Shown here in pieces: positions 26,945 through 35,367 of a DNA stretch of 64,000 bases. Numbering within the stretch: the first letter of the stretch is position 1; every line of letters begins with the position of its first letter. The stretch is from Runella slithyformis DSM 19594 (GTDB taxonomy: Bacteria > Bacteroidota > Bacteroidia > Cytophagales > Spirosomataceae): positions 3,857,001 through 3,921,000 of the forward strand of contig NC_015703.1 in the NCBI RefSeq assembly GCF_000218895.1, given 5' to 3'. The translations under genes and the position numbers were made by a program. The notes beneath the pieces were generated by a model. It was given only the letters and a program-made list of their open reading frames with translations. It searched no databases and was not told the DNA's origin.

Positions 26945-28186
26945 ATGCAGACCACAACCATAGCAAAAACGACCCTTCAACACCTGTTCAGCATCCCCGT
27001 TATCGTAGCGGCACTGGGCTATTTCGTGGATATTTATGATCTTTTGCTTTTCGGCATTGTTCGTATTCCCAGCCTGCAATCCTTCGGGTTGTCAGAGCGG
27101 GAGGTTTCCGACATTGGTGCAATTATTCTCAACTGGCAGATGACCGGCCTTTTGCTGGGCGGCATCCTGTGGGGCGTGCTGGGCGATAAAAAAGGACGGC
27201 TTTCGGTGCTTTTCGGCTCTATCCTGACCTATTCCATTGCCAATATCGCCTGTGGATTTGTTCAATCTCCTGAGATGTACAAAATGCTGCGTTTTGTGGC
27301 GGGCATCGGTCTGGCGGGAGAGTTGGGGGCGGGCATTACTCTTGTTTCCGAAATATTACCCAAACAACTGCGGGCCATCGGCACGTCACTGGTGGCGGGG
27401 GTGGGCCTGTTAGGCGCGGTGGCGGCGTATTTTACGGTCGAGTTCTTTGATTGGCGCACGGCCTATTTCATCGGCGGGGGAATGGGCATTACGCTTTTAT
27501 TGTTGCGCATCGGGGTATTTGAATCAGGGGTATTTGAAAATATAAAATCTCAAAAGCAGGTACAAAAAGGCAATTTCTTTTCATTGTTTACGAACCAAGA
27601 CCGCCTGATTCGTTATTTGAAATGCATCGGCATGGGCCTGCCAACGTGGTTTGTGATCGGCATTCTGGCTACGTTCGGCAATGAATTCGGTAAGGCGCTG
27701 CCCATCAGCGAATCCATTAAACCAGGTCTTTCCATCATGTGGTGCTACATTGGCCTGTCAATGGGCGACCTGGCCAGTGGCTTTCTGAGTCATGGGTTGC
27801 GTTCTCGAAAAAAAGCGGTACTGTATCTAATGCTGTTTACGCTGGTATTCGCGGCTGCTTACCTTTTCGGAGGGGTTCAACGGGCATCGGTTTTTTATGG
27901 TCTTACTTTGCTGTTGGGTTTTGGTATTGGCTATTGGGCGATGTTTGTCACGATTGGCGCCGAGCAGTTTGGCACCAACCTGCGTGCCACGGCCGCTACC
28001 ACCATTCCCAATATGGTGCGCGGCACGGTGGTATTGATGACGACGCTGTTTGGTTGGTTGAAAAATGAATTCAATGTAATAGAATCGGGGGCATTGGTGG
28101 GGGCGTTGTGTTTTGTGATTGGCTTTTACTGCACCCTAACCATGGCTGAGACCCACGACAAAGACCTTGATTTTTTGGAAGACTGA
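26945..28186 (+). CDS. MFS transporter (sugar/acid symporter type)
   Basis: A 413-aa polytopic inner-membrane protein with about 12 hydrophobic segments. The MFS loop 2-3 motif is visible as GVLGDKKGRLSVLFGS (about 79-94) and a related loop as SHGLRSRKKAVL in the second half. It resembles metabolite:proton symporters of the sialate/aromatic-acid type. It probably imports the monomer released by the upstream enzymes and may stand in for the broken MFS gene at 7909. Convergent with the second AraC regulator. Confidence 0.87.
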   Translation: MQTTTIAKTTLQHLFSIPVIVAALGYFVDIYDLLLFGIVRIPSLQSFGLSEREVSDIGAIILNWQMTGLLLGGILWGVLGDKKGRLSVLFGSILTYSIANIACGFVQSPEMYKMLRFVAGIGLAGELGAGITLVSEILPKQLRAIGTSLVAGVGLLGAVAAYFTVEFFDWRTAYFIGGGMGITLLLLRIGVFESGVFENIKSQKQVQKGNFFSLFTNQDRLIRYLKCIGMGLPTWFVIGILATFGNEFGKALPISESIKPGLSIMWCYIGLSMGDLASGFLSHGLRSRKKAVLYLMLFTLVFAAAYLFGGVQRASVFYGLTLLLGFGIGYWAMFVTIGAEQFGTNLRATAATTIPNMVRGTVVLMTTLFGWLKNEFNVIESGALVGALCFVIGFYCTLTMAETHDKDLDFLED

Positions 28187-28247
28187 AAAAGCAGGAACAT
28201 GCACACCAATGATGCACGGCAGATAAAATTGAATACATGGTGAATAC

Positions 28248-29114
28248 TTAATCCTGGTATTCTCGCTGGTACTGAATCGGGCTTTTTCCTGTGAAATACT
28301 TGAAGTACTTATTAAAATTGGAAAACGTATGAAAACCACTCTCAAAGCAGACCTGGGCTATGCTCAGATTATGTTCCCGCAGCAACTTACACGCATGTCC
28401 TACCCGCAACTCCAGCAGAAACCGGGAGTAGGTTTTGCGGCTGCGGCTTTTAAAATACCGACAGAACGAGTTGGGACTGATATTAGCCACTTCCGCCACG
28501 TTCTCGATGCTGATTTTTTGCTGAAAATGAGTAAGTGAATAGCTGTAGATTCGGTTGATACGATCGGTATCGTCGTCGTCGAGTTGGGGTGTTTGAAATG
28601 TCGTCGACAGCAGTTCATAGTCATTGGTTTGTGCCAGCATATCCAAAATTTGGTACAGAGTAATGAGTCGGTTGCCCGAGGTTTGGTGCAGCAGCGACTG
28701 TATCAGCTCGCGGCCTTTTTCCCGGGCGCTTTCCAAAAATCGAATGCCGTGTTTTGCCCGTTGAATAAGCTCGGCAATGGCTTGATTTTCAGGAAGAGAA
28801 AGGAAGGTGCTCCCCCAGATATCTCCCAAAAAGTGGATCACGGTTGCCTGTGCATACAGATTTTCATTGTCCTGAAAATACTTTTCATCACAGCGCCAGT
28901 AATGCGGCAGATTGGGGCCGATCAATAATACATCACCGCTGTTGAAATGCTGAATACTGTCGCCGACAAATTGGGTGCCGGAGCCCTGTTCGATATACAA
29001 CAACTCCAACTCCGGATGATAATGCCAGCGGTTATAAAAGTACAGCACCACATCCCGACGCACGCTGAACGACTGTGCCAAGCCTTTTGAGACCTTTAAA
29101 AGTTGAGGCTTCAT
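28248..29114 (-). CDS. AraC-family regulator with N-terminal cupin (paralogue of 3868-4758)
   Basis: A 288-aa protein with cupin segments HYHPELELLYIEQG and NLPHYWRCDEKYF, and a C-terminal AraC HTH ending in KYFTGKSPIQYQ. Its architecture and several segments match the regulator at the other end of the catabolic block. It is convergent with the MFS gene and divergent from a fragment of an alpha-L-fucosidase-like gene, so its original target may have been lost to insertion-sequence activity. Confidence 0.9.
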   Translation of the reverse strand: MKPQLLKVSKGLAQSFSVRRDVVLYFYNRWHYHPELELLYIEQGSGTQFVGDSIQHFNSGDVLLIGPNLPHYWRCDEKYFQDNENLYAQATVIHFLGDIWGSTFLSLPENQAIAELIQRAKHGIRFLESAREKGRELIQSLLHQTSGNRLITLYQILDMLAQTNDYELLSTTFQTPQLDDDDTDRINRIYSYSLTHFQQKISIENVAEVANISPNSFCRYFKSRSRKTYSRFLLELRVGHACKLLREHNLSIAQVCFESGFHTFSNFNKYFKYFTGKSPIQYQREYQD

Positions 29115-29260
29115 GAAACTATAATTACAAATTGTACAATATTATACTGACCGTATGCCAATATAATGGTAAATATTGCGATAATAATAAACCGTTACGT
29201 TAAAACATTCGATTTTTTTGACCTGATTTTGACTGAAGCAAAACCCTGCTTCCTGAAGGA

Positions 29261-29530
29261 ATGAAGACGATCCAACGAATGAAGAAAATAGGACCCCATG
29301 TGGCTCTGAAGTTTGTTGCCCGCAACCCCTTTGCCCAAAAGACCCGTCAGTCTACCCGGGCATCTATCGACAGCCGCCCCCTACCCACTTGGTTTGCAGA
29401 GGCTAAATTGGGTATTTTTAACCATTGGGGCTACAGGCCCCAATGGTTAGAGAAAGTCTTTATCCCTATTCTGCCGGATAATGGCCTGACGTTGCTACAT
29501 TTGTTTGGAGGCAGAAATAGGCAGATTTAA
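29261..29530 (+). pseudogene. N-terminal fragment resembling an alpha-L-fucosidase (GH29)
   Basis: An 89-aa frame containing PTWFAEAKLGIFNHWGY near residues 42-58. This matches the N-terminal GH29 signature in which a tryptophan-rich PEWF..AKFGIFIHWG segment leads the barrel. The similarity stops within about 20 residues and the frame runs out just before an IS3-family relic, so at most a stub remains. The assignment rests on a single motif. Confidence 0.42.
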
Positions 29531-29580
29531 TATTTCAACTAAATTTGACTATGAGAAAACGACCGCGCGGCGGACCGTGA

Positions 29581-29820
29581 GTGTTTGACGAATCTTTCAA
29601 AAAGATGGCAGTGCAACTGTCAGAAGCTAAAGGCTCGGTGAGTGCAGCAGCAGCTGAGCTCGGGCTTGATGCAGGGCGTATCAGTAAATGGCGCGCTAGT
29701 TTTAATAAACCTGATTTTCGTGAAAAAGTTGAAGGCCTGACGGAGGAACAAAAGCGGATACGGCAATTAGAAAGGGAGCTGCGGGAAGTAAAACTTGATC
29801 GGACGGCTGAAGCCGCATGA
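29581..29820 (+). pseudogene. IS3-family transposase orfA, broken
   Basis: A 79-aa frame lacking its original start, because a TGA stop follows nine codons after the likely ATG at 29551. It encodes the helix-turn-helix (SVSAAAAELGLDAGRISKW) and the leucine-zipper-like tail (EEQKRIRQLERELREVKL) of IS3-type OrfA proteins. It probably makes no functional product. Confidence 0.75.
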
Positions 29821-29931
29821 GATTTTAAAAAAGGCGGTACGCATCTTTTCCAGGGGCGAACGGAACGGTTCCGATTTATAAAAGCGAATCAAGGAACCTA
29901 TCCGGTGGCAAAGATGTGTAAAGTGCTCAAC

Positions 29932-31216
29932 GAGACGGGGCCGCCTTTAGATTTGTGTGATTGAACAAAACCAAGAAACTGGTAAGTTTACTTTTCAGTT
30001 GTTGAGCAGGATATAGGCACTTTAAGGGGCCGCAGGGGCAAAACCCACCACGGGATTGAATCCTATATCCTGTTTTTATCCAAACATCAAATAGAAATCC
30101 GGGTAAAACCCATTAGCCAAGGTGTTGATGGCGGATAAAATCTCAACAACTGTACTGTAAAAATACACAAACTCTTAACATCAACCATCATGGAAACACA
30201 GTATTTTATCGGTATTGACATCTCCAAAGAAAGTTTGAATTGGGCAGTTTGTAGTTCTAATAAGATTATCTTAGAACATGTTTCGGGTAATGATATAAAG
30301 AGCATAACCAAAACTGTAATAAGCCTACAAAGGCAGTTAAATTTTAAACTTGGAAGTGCCGTTTTTTGCATGGAACACACCGGGATTTATCACACTCGTT
30401 TATTGAAATATCTGCTGAGTCGCAAAGCTGCAATTTGGTTGGAATCAGGTAGCCAAATAAAGTACTCAATGGGCGATGTCAGAGGCAAGAATGACATCAT
30501 TGATGCCCAGCGTATTGCTCGTTATGCTTATAAAAATCGCGATGAAATCAAGCTTTATGTGCCTCCCAGGGCTATAATTGATCAATTGGACAATCTGCTT
30601 GACATTCGTGACAGGTTAGTAAAAGTACGCCAAATTTGTCTGACTGCCTTGAATGAGCAGAAGTCTTGTGAAGCTAATAAAACCCTCACAAAAGACACAA
30701 AAAAATACTCTGCTCATACGCTCAAAGGAGTCGAAACTGATTTGCAAACCCTCGAAAAGCAGATTAAAGAACTCATTGATTCTGATCCTCAGCTCAAATC
30801 ACTCTTTGACAACATCACCTCTATTCCCGGAGTTGGTACTGTTACTGCGGCTAAATGTATTGTCATAACAGACGAATTTAAAAAGTTCGAGAATGCCAAA
30901 CAACTGGCTTGCCATGCCGGGGTTGTACCTTTTGAAAATAGCTCTGGCAGCAGTTTACACTCAAAGCCCAAAGTCAGCAAAAAAGCTCACAAAGGAATAA
31001 AAGCCACCTTATCTAATTGTGTCATGTCAGCCATGAGATATAACACTCATTTTAAGGCTTACTATGAACGAAAACTCAAAGAAGGCAAAAACAAGTTCAC
31101 CGTTTTTAATGCCATGAAGAACAAGCTGGTCAGGCTTATTTTTCTTTAGCCAAGCAGGGTAAAAAATATGACGAAAATTATACTTATTCACTTGTTTGAA
31201 TCATAGAAATCCCGGC
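29932..31216 (+). mobile_element. IS110-family element inserted into the IS3 relic
   Basis: The IS3 orfB reading frame is interrupted between about 29932 and 31216, which gives an element of about 1.28 kb, normal for IS110. The left about 260 bp are non-coding, as expected for elements of this family whose ends encode a bridge RNA. No terminal inverted repeats are evident, again typical. Boundaries are inferred from the split IS3 frame and may be off by several bases. Confidence 0.7.
30190..31149 (+). CDS. IS110-family transposase (DEDD), C-terminal frameshift
   Basis: A 319-aa protein. The N-terminal RuvC-like DEDD domain shows D10 in FIGIDIS, E62 in CMEHTG and D102/D105 in KNDIIDAQRIA. The C-terminal Tnp20 domain has IPGVGTVTAAK and the serine-rich FENSSGSS segment. 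The stop TAG at 31147 comes soon after KLVRLIF; a -1 shift at the preceding T5 run restores SLAKQGKKYDENYTYSL before a natural stop near 31197. The normal protein would thus be about 16 residues longer. It may be a deletion or a slippage site; activity is uncertain. Confidence 0.85.
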   Translation: METQYFIGIDISKESLNWAVCSSNKIILEHVSGNDIKSITKTVISLQRQLNFKLGSAVFCMEHTGIYHTRLLKYLLSRKAAIWLESGSQIKYSMGDVRGKNDIIDAQRIARYAYKNRDEIKLYVPPRAIIDQLDNLLDIRDRLVKVRQICLTALNEQKSCEANKTLTKDTKKYSAHTLKGVETDLQTLEKQIKELIDSDPQLKSLFDNITSIPGVGTVTAAKCIVITDEFKKFENAKQLACHAGVVPFENSSGSSLHSKPKVSKKAHKGIKATLSNCVMSAMRYNTHFKAYYERKLKEGKNKFTVFNAMKNKLVRLIFL

Positions 31217-31540
31217 GGCGTTAGTAGCTATTAGTATTGGCTGAAAGAACCGGTTGGAAAACGTCATCAAGAGCATAAAGAATTAACTCTTCATATCCGC
31301 GAAGTTTATGAAGAAAATAAAGGATGTTACGGTAGCCCACGTGTTACAGCTGAGTTGCAAGCAAAAGGTTTCCGGGTATCGCACCCACGGGTAGCCAGAG
31401 TGATGAGAGAAATGGGTTTAAAAAGTATTGTTCGCAGGAAATATCGTATACAAACCACTGATAGTAAGCACAATGTCTTTGACTGCCTTCGAAAATTCAT
31501 CCTACTATGCCGCTATAGAAATAGATTATTTTTAATTATT

Positions 31541-31599
31541 TATACCTTATCGGGTACCGGTAATTACATTTATATTACATTTACACCCGATAAGGTATA
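31541..31599. promoter_or_regulatory. Perfect 15-bp inverted repeat, putative HipB operator
   Basis: TATACCTTATCGGGT (31541-31555) and ACCCGATAAGGTATA (31585-31599) are perfect inverted copies separated by 29 bp and end 14 bp before the hipB start. Two half-sites placed over a toxin-antitoxin promoter are the classical arrangement for a HipB dimer or dimer pair. The repeat is seen; binding is inferred. Confidence 0.75.
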
Positions 31600-31613
31600 A
31601 ATACTCTGTAATT

Positions 31614-31835
31614 ATGTTAATAAGTAAATTCGTTAAAGAAAAGCGTCATGCGGCTAAGCTGACTCAGCCCGAGTTGGCCGAGAAAGCAGGGGTGGGGCTT
31701 CGCTTTATTCGTGAACTCGAACAGGGCAAACAAACCTTGCGTATGGACAAGGTAAACCAAGTGTTACAATTATTTGGGTATGAGACAGGGGCGGTACCCG
31801 TTAACCGTAAACTACTGACCGATGAGAAAAGCTGA
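31614..31835 (+). CDS. hipB: HipB-like XRE-family antitoxin
   Basis: A 73-aa helix-turn-helix protein (KLTQPELAEKAGVGLRFIRELEQGK) of the HipB/Y4mF type. It should repress the operon through the inverted repeat just upstream and contribute to toxin neutralisation. The stop overlaps the HipS start by 14 nt, so translation is coupled. First gene of a three-gene HipBST locus. Confidence 0.88.
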   Translation: MLISKFVKEKRHAAKLTQPELAEKAGVGLRFIRELEQGKQTLRMDKVNQVLQLFGYETGAVPVNRKLLTDEKS

Positions 31836-32154
31836 AGTCAAATTCCACGCTTTAACCGCAGGGTGGCTGATACAGGATGAAAACGGGTATCATTTTAAAT
31901 ACGACAAAACGTATTTGCAGGGAGAAAAACCCGAACCGATCAGCCTTACGCTGCCCTTGCAACAAATCCCTTTTACTGATAAAGTACTGTTCCCCTTCTT
32001 CGACGGCCTGATTCCTGAAGGGTGGCTACTGGACATTGCCCAAAGAAACTGGAAACTCAATCCACGTGATCGAATGGGATTATTACTGGCTTGTTGCAGA
32101 GATTGTATTGGAGCGGTAAGTATATACCCTGTTGAAGAGGAGGAGAGACTATGA
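31822..32154 (+). CDS. hipS: HipS-like protein (detached HipA N-terminal domain)
   Basis: A 110-aa protein that corresponds to the N-subdomain-1 of HipA, encoded separately. Diagnostic segments are LFPFFDGLIPEGWLLDI and DRMGLLLACCRDCIGAVSI. In the characterised enteropathogenic E. coli HipBST system the small HipS protein is the component that neutralises the HipT kinase, the reverse of HipBA. The gene overlaps hipB by 14 nt and hipT by 4 nt. Confidence 0.85.
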   Translation: MRKAEVKFHALTAGWLIQDENGYHFKYDKTYLQGEKPEPISLTLPLQQIPFTDKVLFPFFDGLIPEGWLLDIAQRNWKLNPRDRMGLLLACCRDCIGAVSIYPVEEEERL

Positions 32155-33095
32155 AAAGGTGTTTGTACTGTTATCAACTTTTGGGGCCAACAGAAACCGA
32201 TTTTCATGCTTCGTGCAGTAAAAAAATCTTTGGCCGCGCCACTCCTCCCGCTCTGCCCTATACCGAAAATCAAATGGAAGAACTGGCGACCCAAGTCATC
32301 CGAAGCCAAATGACCGTCACGGGAGTTCAGCCAAAATTATCGTTGGAAATTGTCTCGGGGGAAAAGAAAACAGAATCTCAACGGTTTACGATTGTGGGGC
32401 TTTGGGGAGGGTATATCTTAAAACCCCCGACCTTGCATTATCCACAATTGCCTGAAGTAGAGGACTTAACCATGCACTTGGCTGAAATCGCCGGAATCAG
32501 GACCGTCCCCCATAGCCTGATTCGTCTGCAATCGGGTAGTTTAGCCTATATTACCAAACGAATAGACCGGGTGAAGAAAAGCAAATTACCCATGGAAGAC
32601 ATGTGTCAACTGACACAGCGGCTGACGGAAGAAAAATATCATGGTTCGTATGAACAAATAGCGAAAGCTATTATGAAGTATTCAACCAATCCGGGCTTAG
32701 ATACCGTCATTTTTTTTGAGCAGGTACTATTTTCCTTTCTTACAGGCAATGCCGATATGCACCTGAAAAATTTTTCACTGATTACCCAACCGGGCTTTGG
32801 ACCAATTCTTTCCCCTGCCTACGACATGGTAGCTACGGCTCTGGTCAATCCGGCTGACAACGAAGATATGGCCCTGACGCTCAATGGAAAAAAAAGAAAA
32901 TTAAAGTGCAGTGACTTTACCGCAGCGTTTACCACCTTGAAGTTGGAAGTAAAGCAACAGGAAAATATTTTCAAAAAAATGGAAAAAGCAAAAGAGAAAT
33001 GGATGGAATATATAGCCCTCAGTTTTCTCAGTCCTGATTTTAAAGAAGCCTTTATCCAATTGATTCAGGAAAGGTTTTCCAGATTAATGGCCTAA
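32151..33095 (+). CDS. hipT: HipT-like serine/threonine kinase toxin
   Basis: A 314-aa HipA-like kinase without the N-terminal subdomain. A CxxC/C segment (C4, C7, C22) opens the protein. The nucleotide loop is TVTGVQPKLSL (about 55-65), a lysine lies in GGYILKP (K91), the catalytic loop is GNADMHLKN (D202, N207), and the metal-binding aspartate is D225 in LSPAYDM. Kinase residues look intact, so the toxin is probably active. Known HipT phosphorylates tryptophanyl-tRNA synthetase; the target here is unknown. Confidence 0.87.
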   Translation: MKRCLYCYQLLGPTETDFHASCSKKIFGRATPPALPYTENQMEELATQVIRSQMTVTGVQPKLSLEIVSGEKKTESQRFTIVGLWGGYILKPPTLHYPQLPEVEDLTMHLAEIAGIRTVPHSLIRLQSGSLAYITKRIDRVKKSKLPMEDMCQLTQRLTEEKYHGSYEQIAKAIMKYSTNPGLDTVIFFEQVLFSFLTGNADMHLKNFSLITQPGFGPILSPAYDMVATALVNPADNEDMALTLNGKKRKLKCSDFTAAFTTLKLEVKQQENIFKKMEKAKEKWMEYIALSFLSPDFKEAFIQLIQERFSRLMA

Positions 33096-33099
33096 GCCT

Positions 33100-33707
33100 C
33101 TTACAATGAAGAGTATGGCCTGATTTCCATTGCGCAATACCATGTAAACGATCGAGGTCCCGATAAAATCAAGGACAAGATATTACGCGAATTTTCAGAA
33201 GAAGTTGACCTGACAGAAAATTACAAAATTTTGCCACGACTTCCCATTAATACGTATTGGACCACAAACTATGATAAATGACTTGAGCGGGCCTTGAAGA
33301 ATGAACACAAAATTGCCGATGCTAAATATACTGTTGATCAATTATTAACGACCCGCCCTCGAAGAGACGTGCTTATTTATAAAATGCATGGAGACGTTGA
33401 GCACTCGACGAATGCGGTAATTAAAAAAGAAGACTACCAAGTGTATCACTATTCGCATGAGCCTTTCATTACGCTGCTGAACGGAGATTTGTTATCCAAG
33501 AATTTTTTATTTCCGGGCTTCAGTTTTACAGACCCTAATTCTGAATATATTCAAATCATCATTTGGGCAAACCATTGTCATCACATTCTAAGTATTTATC
33601 TTATTACTGGCAACGCAATGATGGTAGAAATAATATTGAGGAATGGATTCAAAAAGCGGCTCTACTTGCAGGACGGTAAAAAAACGCCAGGGGAAAAACC
33701 CCATTAA
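33100..33707 (+). pseudogene. Decayed SIR2-family gene
   Basis: Directly after hipT a frame reads LISIAQYHVNDRG, LPINTYWTTNYDK, then a TGA stop at 33279, then LERALKN, KMHGDVEHSTNAVIKKEDY and SKNFLFPGFSFTDPNSEY. These are the conserved middle and C-terminal segments of bacterial SIR2-like (SIR2_2) proteins. The N-terminal NAD-binding part is missing, there is an in-frame stop, and the similarity ends abruptly near 33560 with a changed frame. SIR2 proteins of this kind are often NADase effectors of phage defence. Confidence 0.75.
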
Positions 33708-33747
33708 AATATGGATAATTTCCCCTGGAAATACGGAAAAAAAACCG

Positions 33748-33778
33748 TTGAATGTGGAAATTTACATTAGTATTTTTA
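33748..33778 (+). promoter_or_regulatory. Promoter of the envelope operon
   Basis: TTG (33748-33750), 20 nt, then TATTTTTA (33771-33778), one mismatch from TAnnTTTG. It is 50 bp upstream of the chosen start of the first gene and fits a Bacteroidota housekeeping promoter. Confidence 0.5.
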
Positions 33779-33828
33779 CGCCTGTTATTTATGTAGGCTT
33801 TCTAAAAAATCGAAATTGTTTAATAAAT

Positions 33829-35367
33829 ATGAATAAACACCTACTTTTTACCAGAGCCCTTATTACTTTATCTGTAATTAGCCTTTTTGGAATTAAAAAC
33901 TCAATGGCTCAGCAACTAAATCAATTTGCAGTTGATACTGTCTCCGGTATTATTTCAGAGCCTCTTCCATTCGACAGGCCTTTAATTCTTAAAGTAAGAG
34001 GAAGTAATTCAACTTCAATAATTTCTGCTTTCATTTTAGAATGGAAAATCAAAAATCAAGAAAAACGATTTGTAATGGATACGAGTGGTATAATCCCCAA
34101 GTTTACATTTGTACCTCGTGAAAATGTATTTAAAAGAAAAGATGGTGTTGATATTTATATTCCACCTTTAAAACCCAGTAAAAACCTGGCATTTCTTTTT
34201 GCACATCAGTTCGACGGTTCACTTCTTGACGATATTTACAAAGCTAATTTGTTAATCCACAGGAATGACACGATAAAAGCTAAAGCTATACTAGATGATA
34301 TTCCTAAACAGGTGGAAAGTAAAGTGAAACCTATCTTTGGGATGAATGCAAAAAGTTTGAATGAGTTAAAAAAGGTAACTACTTTTAATTCAGGGGGAGC
34401 AAATAACCTCTTTAGCAGTAATTATATCAAGTATTTCAATCAAACTTTAAAACCTTTTTATGTATCAACCACAAGTCTAATACGATCTAATACATACACT
34501 TCCCTTTCCATAGATAGTCTGCGAAAAGCATTGAAAGAAGCTGATTCATTGGAGCTGACTTCTGCTGAATTGACTGCTCTTGCTGTTTTGGTTGTAAGTA
34601 CTAAGATGGGAGAAGTCCAAAGTGGAGAAATTTCTTTAGAAACAGAACCTAGAATCGCTGAACAATATGACTTACCCAAAAGACTCGCCAACTTAAATAG
34701 TTCCATAAAATCAACTGAGAAAATAAAACAAACGATTAAAACAATCATAGCCCGAAAAGGCGCTTCGATTGCAATTGATAACGATTTGACCAAGTTTGCA
34801 GCTGACTTACTCTTTAATCGAAACTTAATCAGAAATCAATATGAATTGATAAAAGACTCTTTAGCAAATAATAGAAATCTAAATTATCCGAGTTGGGCAC
34901 AAGGCTCAAACGAGCTCACCGATTTAAAAACCCGAAGCTCATATCAAGTAATTCCTGAAATAGGGGTTGTAACTATATATGCAATAGGCAATCAACAAAA
35001 TGAATTTATTGTTAGACCCTATTTCGGTGCAAGTATCTACTTACGACCTGTGGACAAATCTATTCCGTACAAATATATTAGGTATGAGTTCTTACATCGG
35101 TTCTCATTTAATTTGGGGGTTACCGCAGGCAAAATAAACAAAGGAGAGTTTTCAGACTTGTTTAATAATGCCACCTTACTGCTAGGCGGAAATTATAAAA
35201 TTTTTCGCGAGATGTCATTTTCTTTAGGCACTGCCATTATGCAGCGTAAAAACCATAACCCTGCAATAGATTCTCCGAAAGTCTCTTTTAATCTTTATGC
35301 AGGCCTGTCTTTTGATGTAGATCTAGCAAATGGAATTCAAAAACTTACCGGAAAATTACTGCCATGA
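33829..35367 (+). CDS. Putative outer-membrane beta-barrel protein, unknown family
   Basis: About 512 aa from ATG 33829. That start gives a signal peptide ending near SMAQ; the frame extends upstream through the SIR2 relic without sense. The N-terminal half has no family I recognise. A predicted helical middle (about 215-350) is followed by a C-terminal run of alternating amphipathic strands (GVVTIYAIG, YFGASIYLRPV, FNLGVTAGKI, FSLGTAIMQ, FNLYAGLSFDVDL) that suggests an 8- to 10-strand barrel. It overlaps the next gene by 4 nt (ATGA). AT-rich compared with the core genome. Confidence 0.65.
   Translation: MNKHLLFTRALITLSVISLFGIKNSMAQQLNQFAVDTVSGIISEPLPFDRPLILKVRGSNSTSIISAFILEWKIKNQEKRFVMDTSGIIPKFTFVPRENVFKRKDGVDIYIPPLKPSKNLAFLFAHQFDGSLLDDIYKANLLIHRNDTIKAKAILDDIPKQVESKVKPIFGMNAKSLNELKKVTTFNSGGANNLFSSNYIKYFNQTLKPFYVSTTSLIRSNTYTSLSIDSLRKALKEADSLELTSAELTALAVLVVSTKMGEVQSGEISLETEPRIAEQYDLPKRLANLNSSIKSTEKIKQTIKTIIARKGASIAIDNDLTKFAADLLFNRNLIRNQYELIKDSLANNRNLNYPSWAQGSNELTDLKTRSSYQVIPEIGVVTIYAIGNQQNEFIVRPYFGASIYLRPVDKSIPYKYIRYEFLHRFSFNLGVTAGKINKGEFSDLFNNATLLLGGNYKIFREMSFSLGTAIMQRKNHNPAIDSPKVSFNLYAGLSFDVDLANGIQKLTGKLLP

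Larger units (their letters stand above)
29551..31474 (+). mobile_element. IS3-family insertion-sequence relic split by an IS110 element
   Basis: orfA begins near 29551 but has an in-frame stop at codon 10; the remaining frame (29581-29820) encodes the HTH part, with SAAAAELGLDAGRISKWR. orfB starts after 29820 and is readable to LNE near 29931. Its frame resumes beyond the IS110 copy at about 31217 with YWLKEPVGKRHQEHKELT and ENKGCYGSPRVTAEL. A TAG replaces a tyrosine codon there, and similarity ends near 31474, before the integrase catalytic domain. The element is therefore dead. Confidence 0.78.

Noticed and set aside
33294-33707. Independent 137-codon gene
   Set aside because: It is the middle/C-terminal part of a SIR2 gene downstream of an in-frame stop, followed by unrelated sequence.
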